From positions 1 to 64,000 of the forward strand of contig JAFUAB010000008.1 of the NCBI GenBank assembly GCA_017460885.1: a DNA stretch of 64,000 bases, read 5' to 3'. The DNA comes from Lachnospiraceae bacterium (GTDB taxonomy: Bacteria > Bacillota > Clostridia > Lachnospirales > Lachnospiraceae). The notes under the pieces were generated by a model. That model was not told the origin of the DNA. It searched no databases and worked only from the letters and a program-made list of their open reading frames with translations. A program made the position numbers and the translations under genes. Below are positions 34,176-43,677 of this stretch, piece by piece (within the stretch, counting starts at the first letter, position 1; every line of letters begins with the position of its first letter).

Positions 34176-35334
34176 TAAGCCTAATCTCCTTCTTGATAAT
34201 ATCAATAATGCGATCTAATTCTTCCTCTTTTATTCCGGGATAAACAGGTAATGAAAGGATGCTTTTGCAAACATTTTCACTTATGGGTAGACTTCCTTCT
34301 TGATAGTTCAAGTATTTAAATGCAATCTGCATATGGATGGGCACAGGATAATGCAATCCTGTTTCTATGTTATTCTCATGCAGTTTACTCCTGAGTTCAT
34401 TTCTTTTATCAGTTCTAAACGGAAATATATGATAAACATGCCTTCCATGTTCCTGCTCATGCTGAAGCATTGCCTGATCCAACAGGTTAGAATAATACTC
34501 AGCATTCTTTCTTCGCATCTCAATCCATTTATCCAGATATCTCAATTTCACTGACAAAATCGCAGCCTGTATCTCGTCAAGTCTGGAATTCTGTCCTATT
34601 ACAAAATGATAGTATTTCTCATGATCTTCTTGTATATCAATGGCCTCCAGGTATGTTTTATTGTTTCTTAATAACTGTAATCCGTTTTTCCCTGCTCCAT
34701 GAGAACTATATGCTCTGGCAGCAATGGCATACTCTTCAGTATTTGTGACGATCATTCCTCCATCCCCCATTGCCCCTAGATTCTTTGTCAAGAAAAATGA
34801 GAAACAACTAATGTCTGATAAGTTCCCTATTTTTTTCCCTTTATATGTGGCGCCTATCGCCTGACACGCATCTTCAATAACAAATAATCCGTGTTCTTGG
34901 GCAATCTTATTAATCCTATCCATATCGCAGGGATTACCAAAAATATGAACCGGAATAATCGCCTTTGTCTTATCCGTTATTTTTTCTTCAATCTTTTCAG
35001 GGTCTATATTATATGTATCACTGTCTATGTCCACAAAAACGGGGGTTGCTCCTGCCAATGCAATACTCTCTGCCGTCGCGAAAAAAGAAAAAGGTGTAGT
35101 TATAACCTCATCCCCCACACCAATTCCCAGTACTTTCATAGCTATAAACAGTGCATCGGTGCCATTCCCAACTCCAACAACATATTTTGCACCTAAATAC
35201 TCCTGCATAGTTTCTTCAAATCCACGGACTTCTGTCCCCATGCAATACTGCTGAGAACGCATCACTTCCAATACTTTTTTCTCAACTTCTTCCTTTATCA
35301 TTTCATATTGATATGACAAATCCACAAACTTCAT
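34162..35334 (-). CDS. DegT/DnrJ/EryC1 sugar aminotransferase
   Basis: A 390-residue PLP aminotransferase of the ArnB/DegT family. GNGTDALFIAM (57-67) binds the cofactor phosphate, EDACQAIGA (154-162) includes Asp155, and FSFFLTKNLGAMGDGG carries the Schiff-base Lys184. Members aminate 3- or 4-keto sugars on nucleotide carriers. In this operon the substrate could come from the SDR/epimerase at 37.6 kb. GGAGG lies before the ATG. The following radical SAM gene overlaps it, so the two products are made together. Confidence 0.9.
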   Translation of the reverse strand: MKFVDLSYQYEMIKEEVEKKVLEVMRSQQYCMGTEVRGFEETMQEYLGAKYVVGVGNGTDALFIAMKVLGIGVGDEVITTPFSFFATAESIALAGATPVFVDIDSDTYNIDPEKIEEKITDKTKAIIPVHIFGNPCDMDRINKIAQEHGLFVIEDACQAIGATYKGKKIGNLSDISCFSFFLTKNLGAMGDGGMIVTNTEEYAIAARAYSSHGAGKNGLQLLRNNKTYLEAIDIQEDHEKYYHFVIGQNSRLDEIQAAILSVKLRYLDKWIEMRRKNAEYYSNLLDQAMLQHEQEHGRHVYHIFPFRTDKRNELRSKLHENNIETGLHYPVPIHMQIAFKYLNYQEGSLPISENVCKSILSLPVYPGIKEEELDRIIDIIKKEIRLNESI

Positions 35335-35357
35335 GTTTTTCCTCCATCGGCGACAAA

Positions 35358-36878
35358 CTATATATTCAACAGTGTACTTGCAAACTTAAGAACGTTTACT
35401 TTTTCTATAGAATCCTTATTTCCAACTATATTTGTTGCTAATGCTCCGGCTACATTCCCCAAAAAAAGAGAAACCTCGTCAGCCGCTCCTGAAGCAGCAC
35501 TTATACTTGCAATAGCAAAAAAAGCATCTCCCGCACCAATCGTGTCCTTGACTGACAGAGTAAAAGCAGGGCAATTCAATACTTTGTCATCTGAGTATCC
35601 TATTGCCCCGGCAGATCCTCTGGTAAGCCACCCCTTACCTCCAAGATGAGACTGCAAACAATCGAGTCCTTTTTCCTCATCACCGGCCTGCTCAGGAAAA
35701 GCTAATTTCAATTCTTTCTGATCTACAGAAAATGCATCTGCCCTTTTATATTTTGTAATAAGGTTTAAGCCATAATTAGATGAATTTGTCTGACAATTAA
35801 GAGCTAAAAACCTGGCCTTTTCTTCTAAAAGTCTTATCATCTCCTTATTTAATAGTCCATGTCCAAAATCGCAAACAAATATTGCGTCAAATCCGTCAGC
35901 TTTCTGTGCTATAAAAGCCTCCATTGACCTATATACTTCATCTTCATATTTCATATCTTCAGAAATATTATTAATTACAAATATTTTTTGAAATTCATCC
36001 CTCTTTAAATCCTTCTCCAAGAATCTATGCTTGACAATAGTAGGTCTCTTTTTGCTTTTAAACAGTTTATACTCTATTTCTCTAGGAAGATTCTCATTAT
36101 TTATGACCGCATCGTCTCCCACAACCGACATCAATGTCACTTCGTTAGCAAAAGATTTAAGGTGTCTTGCAACTGCGAGCGCTCCACCCATATAACTCTC
36201 AGAATACTGAAGCCGTGCGGAATATCCTCTATCCTTACTCATAAGCCCCTGTATCGTACAATAAGTATACTTATCGATAATCACCTCACCAATAACAAGA
36301 ATTCTTAAGTTTGACATAGTCTGAACAATTCTCTGTATATCCTCAAAGTTATATTTTTCCTTAAAACTTTTAACATACAAGAGAATCTCGTCAGACAACC
36401 CCCCTAAAGCATTATTGATAAGCTTTGTCGAACTGAAAACAGGGCCCCCTGTAAATACAAGTCTTCCCCCATATTTTTCAACCCACGCACGCTCCTTACT
36501 GATATTCCCAGTAATATCATCCTCGTCACGAGCATACTCACTACCTTTTACATATAAATCCGGTTTAACAACATCTACAATATCTTGAACAGTATACTCA
36601 TTTGAAAGAATGACATAATCAATACAAGATATCTGTGAAAGAAACTTCATTCTCTGTTCGTCATCAAAATATGGTCTTCCAGGGCCTTTACGTACATATT
36701 GAGCTGCAGTAACCGATACGACTAAAATATCGCCCATGTTCTTAGCCTGTTCCAGATGCGCGATGTGTCCAGGGTGTACCAGATCAAAAACCCCATGACA
36801 TAGTACTATCACTTTACCTTCCATCCGTATCTGTTCCGACAATGCTTTAAAACCTTCTTTTGTTACAATCTTTGCCAT
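35358..36878 (-). CDS. HldE-like bifunctional enzyme with reversed domain order
   Basis: A 506-residue fusion. The N-terminal nucleotidyltransferase (about 1-158) has FDLVHPGHIAHLEQAK with HPGH (35-38) and VFSSTKLIN (147-155). The C-terminal PfkB kinase (about 190-506) has GEVIIDKYTY, MGGALAVARHL and DTIGAGDAFF (445-454). Canonical HldE (heptose-7-phosphate kinase/heptose-1-phosphate adenylyltransferase) places the kinase first, so the order here is inverted. With gmhA and gmhB in the same operon, an NDP-D,D-heptose product is likely. An inverted HldE or a related kinase/cytidylyltransferase for another sugar are both possible. Confidence 0.8.
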   Translation of the reverse strand: MAKIVTKEGFKALSEQIRMEGKVIVLCHGVFDLVHPGHIAHLEQAKNMGDILVVSVTAAQYVRKGPGRPYFDDEQRMKFLSQISCIDYVILSNEYTVQDIVDVVKPDLYVKGSEYARDEDDITGNISKERAWVEKYGGRLVFTGGPVFSSTKLINNALGGLSDEILLYVKSFKEKYNFEDIQRIVQTMSNLRILVIGEVIIDKYTYCTIQGLMSKDRGYSARLQYSESYMGGALAVARHLKSFANEVTLMSVVGDDAVINNENLPREIEYKLFKSKKRPTIVKHRFLEKDLKRDEFQKIFVINNISEDMKYEDEVYRSMEAFIAQKADGFDAIFVCDFGHGLLNKEMIRLLEEKARFLALNCQTNSSNYGLNLITKYKRADAFSVDQKELKLAFPEQAGDEEKGLDCLQSHLGGKGWLTRGSAGAIGYSDDKVLNCPAFTLSVKDTIGAGDAFFAIASISAASGAADEVSLFLGNVAGALATNIVGNKDSIEKVNVLKFASTLLNI

Positions 36879-36913
36879 TATTCTATTCTCCGACAGTGTT
36901 TATCCGGTCAGGA

Positions 36914-37609
36914 TTATCTTTTTTTATAACTACAAACCGCAAACAAATAGCATGACATTGGTGCAAACCCTGTATGCACAACTTCATCGTTCATCCCGAA
37001 CATAAAAACTGTATTAAAATGCCTTGCGCATAACTCAAATAGTCTTTTTTGATCATACAGGTTAATGTGTCCCGCCTTAGATGTTTCCGATGCATATGGA
37101 TCCATATTGATATTTGGTGTTCCTATAACAGCAAATCCTGTATCATTCAGGTTTGTGGTTATTGTTCGCACAAAATCATCCTCTAATTCTGTTCTAATAT
37201 GTTCGATAACATCCAATGAAAAAATAGAATCGAATCCATTCCCCCCTGCCGACAATTGTTTGAGATCCTTTAAAAGAAAATCTCCTTCAATAAATGTAAC
37301 TCGTTCTGACCCATAGGTTTCTTTTGCAAAGTTTACTGCCCTTGTGTCAAAATCAATTCCAACATATCTCACATTATCAGCCGTCTGGACTACATATGGT
37401 GCACCAAGACCATAGCTACTACCCAACTCTAAAACAGAACCTGTAGCATTCCCCTGCAAAAGCTTGGAGACAAATTTATACCTAGATAATGTGAATCCCA
37501 AATGCTTGATATCATGATCCACATCATACGAATATAGTTCCCCCAATGAAATATTACGTCCGTCCTTGATTGTATCAAGTGCATGCTGCCACTTTTCATC
37601 AGCCGCCAT
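36914..37609 (-). CDS. Class I SAM-dependent methyltransferase
   Basis: A 231-residue methyltransferase. VLELGSSYGLGAPYV (about 58-72) is the SAM-binding motif I, GIDFDTRAVNFAKETYG motif II, and FDSIFSLDVIEHI motif post-I. It has no N-terminal extension. One of three unrelated small methyltransferases in this operon, presumably each acting on a sugar of the modified glycan. It starts just past the end of the epimerase gene with a strong GGGGGAGAAATGAC ribosome site. Confidence 0.8.
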   Translation of the reverse strand: MAADEKWQHALDTIKDGRNISLGELYSYDVDHDIKHLGFTLSRYKFVSKLLQGNATGSVLELGSSYGLGAPYVVQTADNVRYVGIDFDTRAVNFAKETYGSERVTFIEGDFLLKDLKQLSAGGNGFDSIFSLDVIEHIRTELEDDFVRTITTNLNDTGFAVIGTPNINMDPYASETSKAGHINLYDQKRLFELCARHFNTVFMFGMNDEVVHTGFAPMSCYLFAVCSYKKR

Positions 37610-37610
37610 G

Positions 37611-38609
37611 TCATTTCTCCCCCAAATATTTAAACCAATCTGCTGTAGCTTCTTTTATTGTTTGTGAAGTCCATACAGGTGCTTCTTTCCAATAATCTAT
37701 GTTCTGAAGAATAAGTGAAACCCCCTCCTCCAAAGATACCTTAGGATGCCAACTAAGGACAGTATTTATCTTTTTTGTATCCGCCCAGGTACAATCAGGT
37801 TCACCAGGCCTCTTGGGAATATGCACCACATTTTCCTCAGTTCCTCCAAGCAGTTCTACAAGCCTGTTTACTGAATATGTATGCTCGCTTCCAACATTGA
37901 ATCTTTCTCCTACAACATCTGAACTAGCTACAGTATAAAAAGCATCTACAACATCCGTTACATATGTGAAGTCTCTTGTCTGTTCTCCTGTACCAACCAC
38001 GGTATATGGCTTACCTGCTAGTTTCTGTCCAAGAAATACGCCAAAAACTGCACCATATGTTCCTGAAGTACGTGATCTTGGTCCATAGACATTGAAAAGG
38101 CACAATGACACCACTGGAAGCTTATATACTTTTGCCCAATGGAGAGCCAACTCCTCTCCAAGCCTTTTGGTGAGCGCATACGGATATTCAGGTCGTATCG
38201 CAGCCTCCTCATTAGTCGGAAACGAATCTGGAATACCATAGCAGGATGATGACGCCGTGTATACGAATCGTTTTATTCCCGCTTTTTGAGAAGCTCTAAG
38301 AACAGAATAAGTTCCATCTACATTAGAATGATAATAATCATCAGGTCGTTGTATTGATGGTACAATATCAGCAAGAGCCGCCATGTGAAAAACCCAATCT
38401 ATTCCTACAAATAGATTATTTATTTTCTCCTGATCGCAGATATCTGCTTCCACTATGGTAAGGTGCTGATTGCCTTCATGATGCTTTAAGTTTTCTATTC
38501 TTCCCGTACTAAAGTTATCTATAACCGTAACATCATGTCCTTCTGCCAGTAAACGATCCACCATATGTGAACCAATAAAGCCACATCCACCTGTTACAAT
38601 AGATTTCAT
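37611..38609 (-). CDS. NAD-dependent nucleotide-sugar epimerase/dehydratase
   Basis: A 332-residue extended [18 protein letters not shown] (about 7-21) binds [22 protein letters not shown] is the typical substrate block, YTASSSCYG and [10 protein letters not shown] hold the Ser/Tyr/Lys catalytic set, and [10 protein letters not shown] follows. The sequence resembles UDP-GlcNAc/UDP-glucose 4-epimerases (WbpP/GalE-like) and related dehydratases. It overlaps the previous gene by ATGA. The product could feed the DegT aminotransferase in the same operon if the enzyme is a dehydratase; the sequence alone does not decide. Confidence 0.85.
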   Translation of the reverse strand: MKSIVTGGCGFIGSHMVDRLLAEGHDVTVIDNFSTGRIENLKHHEGNQHLTIVEADICDQEKINNLFVGIDWVFHMAALADIVPSIQRPDDYYHSNVDGTYSVLRASQKAGIKRFVYTASSSCYGIPDSFPTNEEAAIRPEYPYALTKRLGEELALHWAKVYKLPVVSLCLFNVYGPRSRTSGTYGAVFGVFLGQKLAGKPYTVVGTGEQTRDFTYVTDVVDAFYTVASSDVVGERFNVGSEHTYSVNRLVELLGGTEENVVHIPKRPGEPDCTWADTKKINTVLSWHPKVSLEEGVSLILQNIDYWKEAPVWTSQTIKEATADWFKYLGEK

Positions 38610-39484
38610 TGTATATCCCCCTTTTTTATCATTCGAAAGAACAATGTATCACACATATTCTGTTCTTCAAGCATCTTGGAATATTCTTTATTTATTTCCT
38701 CAGAATTTAAAAATGTCCAAACATTCTGCCCGCCTGGTTTTCCTTTGGCCAGCCAGTAAAAATGATTTGCGATCGGATATCTCTGAAATTGCCCATCCGA
38801 TTCAATTTCAAAATACCCATTCTCTTTTATTACTCTTGTAAGGCTTTCTTTTGTATAAAGATATAGATGAGCGCTCCAATATGTAAAATCGGCAAAAGCA
38901 CTATTTTCATATAGACTTAACAATACATCATTTGCATTCGGTACCTCTATAAAAAGAATGCCTCCGGGTTTTAAAAATCCGGCGATATCATTAAGCCATT
39001 TTTGAGGCGATTTTAAGTGTTCAAACACATGGAACATTGTTATTACATCAAATGGTATCTCATGATCAAGAATGCTTGATCTAACATCATATCCCAAATT
39101 CGTCAGATAGCCCCTCTCATCACAGCCAAGTTCAACCCCAGCTACATCTCCGGCATCCTGAGAAATATTCTGCAGAAATCCTCCAAATCCGCAACCGAAG
39201 TCCAAAACCCTCTTACCCCGGCACCAATCTTTGACCATGTGATATCTTCTGTAATCATCTATGCGGCATTCCGAAAGCCTGTCTGCAATCTCTTCAGCTG
39301 TCATCCCAAGTTTTTCATTCATAAAACCCTGATCGTAGTCATTGTCCACGATTCGATCCAGTTGTTTGGTATGACATGATGTGCATTCATAGACATTTAT
39401 ATCCGGATTATCTCTGGTTCCTTCATGAATCAGAATAGATTCAGCTCCGCAAATATCACATTTTATAGAAGAAGCTTTGTTCAT
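38606..39484 (-). CDS. SAM methyltransferase with N-terminal zinc ribbon
   Basis: A 292-residue protein. Four cysteines in CDIC (9-12) and CTSC (34-37) form a zinc-ribbon-like N-terminus, followed by the methyltransferase core with [15 protein letters not shown] and [18 protein letters not shown]. This zinc-ribbon plus class I layout is common in C-methyltransferases of deoxysugar pathways. The C-terminal part ([14 protein letters not shown]) is standard. It lies between another methyltransferase and the epimerase gene, with ATGA coupling to the latter. It probably methylates a nucleotide sugar. Confidence 0.82.
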   Translation of the reverse strand: MNKASSIKCDICGAESILIHEGTRDNPDINVYECTSCHTKQLDRIVDNDYDQGFMNEKLGMTAEEIADRLSECRIDDYRRYHMVKDWCRGKRVLDFGCGFGGFLQNISQDAGDVAGVELGCDERGYLTNLGYDVRSSILDHEIPFDVITMFHVFEHLKSPQKWLNDIAGFLKPGGILFIEVPNANDVLLSLYENSAFADFTYWSAHLYLYTKESLTRVIKENGYFEIESDGQFQRYPIANHFYWLAKGKPGGQNVWTFLNSEEINKEYSKMLEEQNMCDTLFFRMIKKGDIQ

Positions 39485-39515
39485 AAAAAATCCTTTTATA
39501 TTCCCCTGATTAAGA

Positions 39516-40178
39516 TTAAGAAAGCTTTACTCCCGTAGCCAAAAGCATCAACTCTCTTGAAAATCTGTAAAACTTGTTTTTGCTCACTTTCTTTACCGGT
39601 CCAAGTAGCTGCAAAAATCTGCATATTACCTTGATCGTTGGATATTTCCAGACTATAGGCAACTGGTAAAACTGGTTTGATACAACATCCTTAAATCCAT
39701 ACATCCTAAGGCAGTCTCGCAGTCCTACTGCCGTATATGGCTGTACATGTGTATGGTAATCATAGTAAATATACATACAGGTGTGCCAGTCCGGAACCAT
39801 CGCTATGATACGGCCTCCGGGCTTAAGGATTCTGCGGCACTCACTCAACATCTTCTCCGGTCTGTGGATATGCTCCAGGACACTCTTGGTAAAAACAACG
39901 TCTACTGAGTTATCTTCAAACGGAAGGTTGTCCGTTTCAAGATTTATACATCCAATCATGTTATTATCATCAGTCTCTGCCCCATCTAGTCCAATCGCGT
40001 CTATCCCGCAATTAATGAAGCCATAAAGGAAATCCCCTCTGCCACAGCCAACATCTACCAACCTGCTACCCTTCCTGATTTTATAATGACTTACAAGATA
40101 CTGTGCAAGCTGGTCGGGATACTTTGTTATTGGTCTGTCTTTGGTATTGTAAACTGTCTCCAGGTAGTTATTCTGCAT
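39516..40178 (-). CDS. Class I SAM-dependent methyltransferase
   Basis: A 220-residue methyltransferase with LVDVGCGRGDFLYG (motif I), GLDGAETDDNN, VDVVFTKSVLEHIHRPEKML and LKPGGRIIAMVPDWH (the typical Methyltransf_11 tail). The C-terminal 60 residues are basic and partly hydrophobic. It lies 15 bases downstream of the SAF-less NeuB-type gene and may act on its ulosonate product, although the acceptor is unknown. Confidence 0.8.
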   Translation of the reverse strand: MQNNYLETVYNTKDRPITKYPDQLAQYLVSHYKIRKGSRLVDVGCGRGDFLYGFINCGIDAIGLDGAETDDNNMIGCINLETDNLPFEDNSVDVVFTKSVLEHIHRPEKMLSECRRILKPGGRIIAMVPDWHTCMYIYYDYHTHVQPYTAVGLRDCLRMYGFKDVVSNQFYQLPIVWKYPTIKVICRFLQLLGPVKKVSKNKFYRFSRELMLLATGVKLS

Positions 40179-40192
40179 GATATATACTCTTG

Positions 40193-41026
40193 TTATACTC
40201 CTCTAAGTTTTTTTCTGACTGCAAGTTCAGCATCAGAAAGGACTTTTTCACCGGTTCCCATTATCGCCGGAAGCGCCCTAATATCCTTTACTAGTCTTAC
40301 AAGGTCATCTACTTCCAGTGAAGCTGCCTGATCCGAACCATACATCGTACGATCAAGTGTAATGTGTCTTTCTACAGAACTGGCTCCCAGGGCTGCGGCT
40401 GCAAAAGAGACAATCCTACCGGATTCATGTCCGCTGTATCCCACCTTACAATGGTAACGATCCTTCAGTGTCTGCATCATTTGTAAATTTGCATCTGCAT
40501 TTTTCATTGGGTATGTACTGTTACAATGAACCAGTTCAAATGGACAATCATTATTCTTGAAAACCTCTACTGCCGCGTCAATTTCTTCCATTGAACTCAT
40601 ACCTGTAGAGACAAAAGTATATTTTTCCTCTTTTGCCACCTTGTCAAGCAATTCCATATTTGTAAGCATGGCCGATGCAATCTTGTTGTATTTCAAATCG
40701 TACTGCTCAAGGAAAGTCTGCGAATCCAGATCCCATGCGGATGCAAACCATTCAATTCCTTTCTCTTTGCAATACCTGTCAATTTCATCGTACTCTGTCT
40801 TGCCAAATTCAAGTCCCATTTTCTGCTCGCGATTAGTAGTCCCCCAGGGCGATTCCCTATACTTATCCAGTTCTTCTTTCGAGTACACCTTCTCAACTGT
40901 TCGCTTCTGAAACTTCACTGCATCACAGTCTGCCAAAACAGCCCAATCAATCAACTTTTTTGCAATATCAACATCACCATTGTGATTGATACCAATTTCT
41001 GCAATAAAAAAAGTTCTTTCCATCAT
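40193..41026 (-). CDS. NeuB-like ulosonate synthase lacking the SAF domain
   Basis: A 277-residue TIM-barrel synthase: AEIGINHNGDVDIAKKLID (9-27), VKFQKRTVEKVYSKEEL, IASAMLTNMELL, STGMSS, HCNSTYPM and YSGHESG with a later VERHITLDRTM. These are the PEP- and substrate-binding blocks of NeuB-family synthases. The protein stops at the barrel: the roughly 65-residue C-terminal SAF domain, which in NeuB dimers supplies an Arg to the partner's active site, is absent (compare 348 residues at 11.0 kb). The loss suggests a different aldose substrate, such as one without an N-acyl group. AAGGAG precedes the ATGs. Confidence 0.85.
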   Translation of the reverse strand: MMERTFFIAEIGINHNGDVDIAKKLIDWAVLADCDAVKFQKRTVEKVYSKEELDKYRESPWGTTNREQKMGLEFGKTEYDEIDRYCKEKGIEWFASAWDLDSQTFLEQYDLKYNKIASAMLTNMELLDKVAKEEKYTFVSTGMSSMEEIDAAVEVFKNNDCPFELVHCNSTYPMKNADANLQMMQTLKDRYHCKVGYSGHESGRIVSFAAAALGASSVERHITLDRTMYGSDQAASLEVDDLVRLVKDIRALPAIMGTGEKVLSDAELAVRKKLRGV

Positions 41027-41074
41027 TTTTCTCCTTAAAATGAAAACTCAATCAGGAGGATCTCTGCATCCGCA

Positions 41075-41503
41075 TCAGAGTTCCTGAACCAATTCCAGAT
41101 AATTACCTTCTGGATCCTGACAAAAGCATACATATACTTTTCCATCAGGGGACAACATGGGTTGTGAGATAAAGGTTATCCCTAATTTCGCAAGTTTATT
41201 ATATAGTATCTGTAAATCTTTTACGGTGAATGCAATATGTACACATCCACAATTGATCACATTTGAAGAATGCGCATCTTTATCACCATCACGATCAGGC
41301 TCAATAAGTTCCAGCATTGTTCCATCCGGGAATCTGAGTTTACAAACATTTATCGATAGTTCCGGATTTCCCAGTAGATTCTCAATGTACGAACCGTTTT
41401 CTATACCCTCACTGACAATCTGCATCCCAAAACAGGAACAATAGAAATCTTTCATCGCGGTAAGATCTTTTACATATATTCCCGTATGCCTGATACTTAG
41501 CAT
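41075..41503 (-). CDS. VOC-superfamily (glyoxalase-like) protein
   Basis: A 142-residue protein of vicinal-oxygen-chelate fold: IRHTGIYVKDLTAMKDFY at the start and PEGNYLELVQEL at the end give the paired beta-alpha-beta-beta-beta modules. A metal site could use His5, the Glu of MLELIEPD, His96 region and Glu near the C-terminus. It begins at the codon after the aminotransferase stop, so it is translationally linked to it. In an ulosonate operon it may act as an epimerase, lyase or isomerase on an intermediate. The specific reaction is not evident. Confidence 0.75.
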   Translation of the reverse strand: MLSIRHTGIYVKDLTAMKDFYCSCFGMQIVSEGIENGSYIENLLGNPELSINVCKLRFPDGTMLELIEPDRDGDKDAHSSNVINCGCVHIAFTVKDLQILYNKLAKLGITFISQPMLSPDGKVYVCFCQDPEGNYLELVQEL

Positions 41504-42907
41504 TTATGCTCTCCCATCCTGTTCTGCGATGATTTCTCCCATGGACTCGATAACAATATCCATTCCTTCTATGAGTGCATCCTCCGGAATAGTAAGCGGG
41601 GGACCGACTTTAATAGTTCCAGTCATAGTACGTATGGACATAAGTCCCTTTTCAAATGCCCTCTCAATTATCCGATCCACTAATTCTACATCCAATTCTC
41701 TGGTTCCAGGCTTAACAACAATTGCCGCATAAGCCATCCCCATACCATGTATAGAAACTACTCGATCAGGAAATCTGTCTTTCAACTCTGAAAACTTCTC
41801 TTTGAGAATTTTCTCTTTTTCTTTGGCTTTCTCAACTAAATGTTCAGCTTCCAAGTATTTTAGATTTGCAAGTGCAGAAGTCACAGGAAGAGGGCTTCCT
41901 CCATGAGTACTGTTAAGTGATCCGTCCACATCAAGAATCTCTCTGTTACCAAGAACCGCTGAGAGAGGCAACGCACCGCTGACTGCCTTGCCACAGCAGA
42001 TTAAATCCACATCCACACCGTAATACTCATATCCGAACAGTTTTCCAGTCCTACCAAATCCGGCCTGAACCTCATCCGAAACCAAAAGTGCTCCTCTCTC
42101 TGTCAGGAACTCTCTTAGCGCCTTGATATATCCTATCGGATAAAACAAAGCAGCCCAGCCTTGGTATGGTTCAAAAATTGCTCCTGCTATTGTGTCCGGA
42201 TCAACTCCCTGCTTCTGAAGATTCTCGATATCTTCTTGGAATTTCTGTCTTCCGGCTTCTTCATCATATATCTGGTCCATATCTCTGAAGGGATCTGTAG
42301 GGCATGGCAGGTGGTATATATACGGATCCGGTCGTCCGATCCAAGCCTGTGCAGCTGGTTTTCCGGACATGGTCTGTGCACCTAAAGTCTTTCCATGAAA
42401 CGCACCCGAGAAGGCCAGCATTCCCACCTTATCAGGATTCTTTTTTCTTCCTCGGATACGACATAGTTTCATTGCACACTCAGTTGATTCCGCGCCGGTT
42501 GTGAGTAGAAAGACTTTGTCCATATGTTTCGGAGACATTTTTACCAATTGTTCTGATAAAAGACTCCTCTGTTCCAGAAAATAATAATAACTGTTAAGAA
42601 GAGGCTTATCGATCATTTCTCTAATCGCCTCAACCATTGCCGGATTGCCATGACCTGTGTTGGTAACAAATATTCCGGAAGAGAAATCAATCCAAATATT
42701 CCCCCATCTGTCAAAAACCTGATAATCTACTGCTTTGTCCCATACTGCATAGAGCTGATGGTTCATGGACCAGGGTTCATATTTAACAGATCTTTCTATG
42801 ATTTCCATACTCTCCGGTACTGGTATCATAGTCCTGATCCTACGGTGTTTTGTCTCTATCAACGGAACCTCTTTGGGTTGCCTGTGAAACAGATACTCTT
42901 CACTCAT
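41504..42907 (-). CDS. Class III PLP aminotransferase
   Basis: A 467-residue aminotransferase of the ornithine/GABA/GSA class: TTGAESTECAMKLCR (136-150), the cofactor Asp278 in VSDEVQAGFGRTG, and the Schiff-base Lys307 in DLICCGKAVSG. Length is normal for the class. Members aminate aldehydes at chain ends, or mutate glutamate semialdehyde. Its place between a CMP-transferase and a VOC gene, rather than amino-acid genes, suggests it aminates a sugar or ulosonate aldehyde. ATGA overlap with the upstream CMP-transferase gene. Confidence 0.88.
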   Translation of the reverse strand: MSEEYLFHRQPKEVPLIETKHRRIRTMIPVPESMEIIERSVKYEPWSMNHQLYAVWDKAVDYQVFDRWGNIWIDFSSGIFVTNTGHGNPAMVEAIREMIDKPLLNSYYYFLEQRSLLSEQLVKMSPKHMDKVFLLTTGAESTECAMKLCRIRGRKKNPDKVGMLAFSGAFHGKTLGAQTMSGKPAAQAWIGRPDPYIYHLPCPTDPFRDMDQIYDEEAGRQKFQEDIENLQKQGVDPDTIAGAIFEPYQGWAALFYPIGYIKALREFLTERGALLVSDEVQAGFGRTGKLFGYEYYGVDVDLICCGKAVSGALPLSAVLGNREILDVDGSLNSTHGGSPLPVTSALANLKYLEAEHLVEKAKEKEKILKEKFSELKDRFPDRVVSIHGMGMAYAAIVVKPGTRELDVELVDRIIERAFEKGLMSIRTMTGTIKVGPPLTIPEDALIEGMDIVIESMGEIIAEQDGRA

Positions 42908-43674
42908 TTTTTATCCTCCTGACGGTAGTTTTCCTTTAAATATTTATATAATACAGAATCTGTTTTCCCGATTTCATATTCAAGGTATTCAAATTCCTTC
43001 TGTGTATCAACTTCAGTACATACCGGACTGATATATGCCATCATCCTGTCCCCGTGTAGTCCTCCATTTTTTAGTACCTGCTCACTTATCAGGACATCAA
43101 CATATCCATCGGGGATAAAGACATCTTCAAATCCTTCCCTTCCACCATTGGCCTGATCATTTGTTATCCCTTTTCTCACAGGTACAAACTCTGAACTGTT
43201 GCCAAAAAGAAACCATTTAAATGGAGACTCCGGAGCCGGATGAGCTGATCGCAGTGATGTATATGAGTGATCGTTCGATATTTTTTGGATTGCTTCATCC
43301 ACTAAATCAGGCTCTCTAAGAGGGGTAGTCGGTCTCATATGGACCAAGTATTCCGGAACTTTGCCCTCATGTTTATCAAACCAATTTATCGCATGCATAA
43401 CAAAATCGTAATCTGTCGAACTATCCAATGCTAATTCGACAGGCCTGAGAAATGGCACCTCCGCCCCATATAGTTTTGATATCTCAGCTATCTCCTCATC
43501 ATCTGTAGAAACAACGATCCTCTGTATTTGCCCCGATAATTTACACGCCACGATTGTGTATGCGATAAGCGGAAAGCCCCCAAGATTTTTAATATTCTTT
43601 CGCGGCACACCTTTAGAACCGCCTCTAGCCGGGATCAATGCTACTATACTTCCCTTATCTATCCTATAATCCAT
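42904..43674 (-). CDS. CMP-ulosonate cytidylyltransferase (second copy)
   Basis: A 256-residue NeuA/PtmB-type enzyme. IPARGGSKGVPRKN (14-27) binds CTP, then LGGFPLIAYTIVACK and HMRPTTPLREPDLVD, with a FIPDGYVDVL block near the C-terminus. It differs throughout from the copy at 7.6 kb, so it probably activates a different acid, the product of the SAF-less synthase in the same operon. The start follows the amidase-type gene by three bases with a GGGGAAGAG ribosome site. Flagellin-modification cytidylyltransferases of Campylobacter (PtmB) have this layout. Confidence 0.88.
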   Translation of the reverse strand: MDYRIDKGSIVALIPARGGSKGVPRKNIKNLGGFPLIAYTIVACKLSGQIQRIVVSTDDEEIAEISKLYGAEVPFLRPVELALDSSTDYDFVMHAINWFDKHEGKVPEYLVHMRPTTPLREPDLVDEAIQKISNDHSYTSLRSAHPAPESPFKWFLFGNSSEFVPVRKGITNDQANGGREGFEDVFIPDGYVDVLISEQVLKNGGLHGDRMMAYISPVCTEVDTQKEFEYLEYEIGKTDSVLYKYLKENYRQEDKK

Positions 43675-43677
43675 GCC

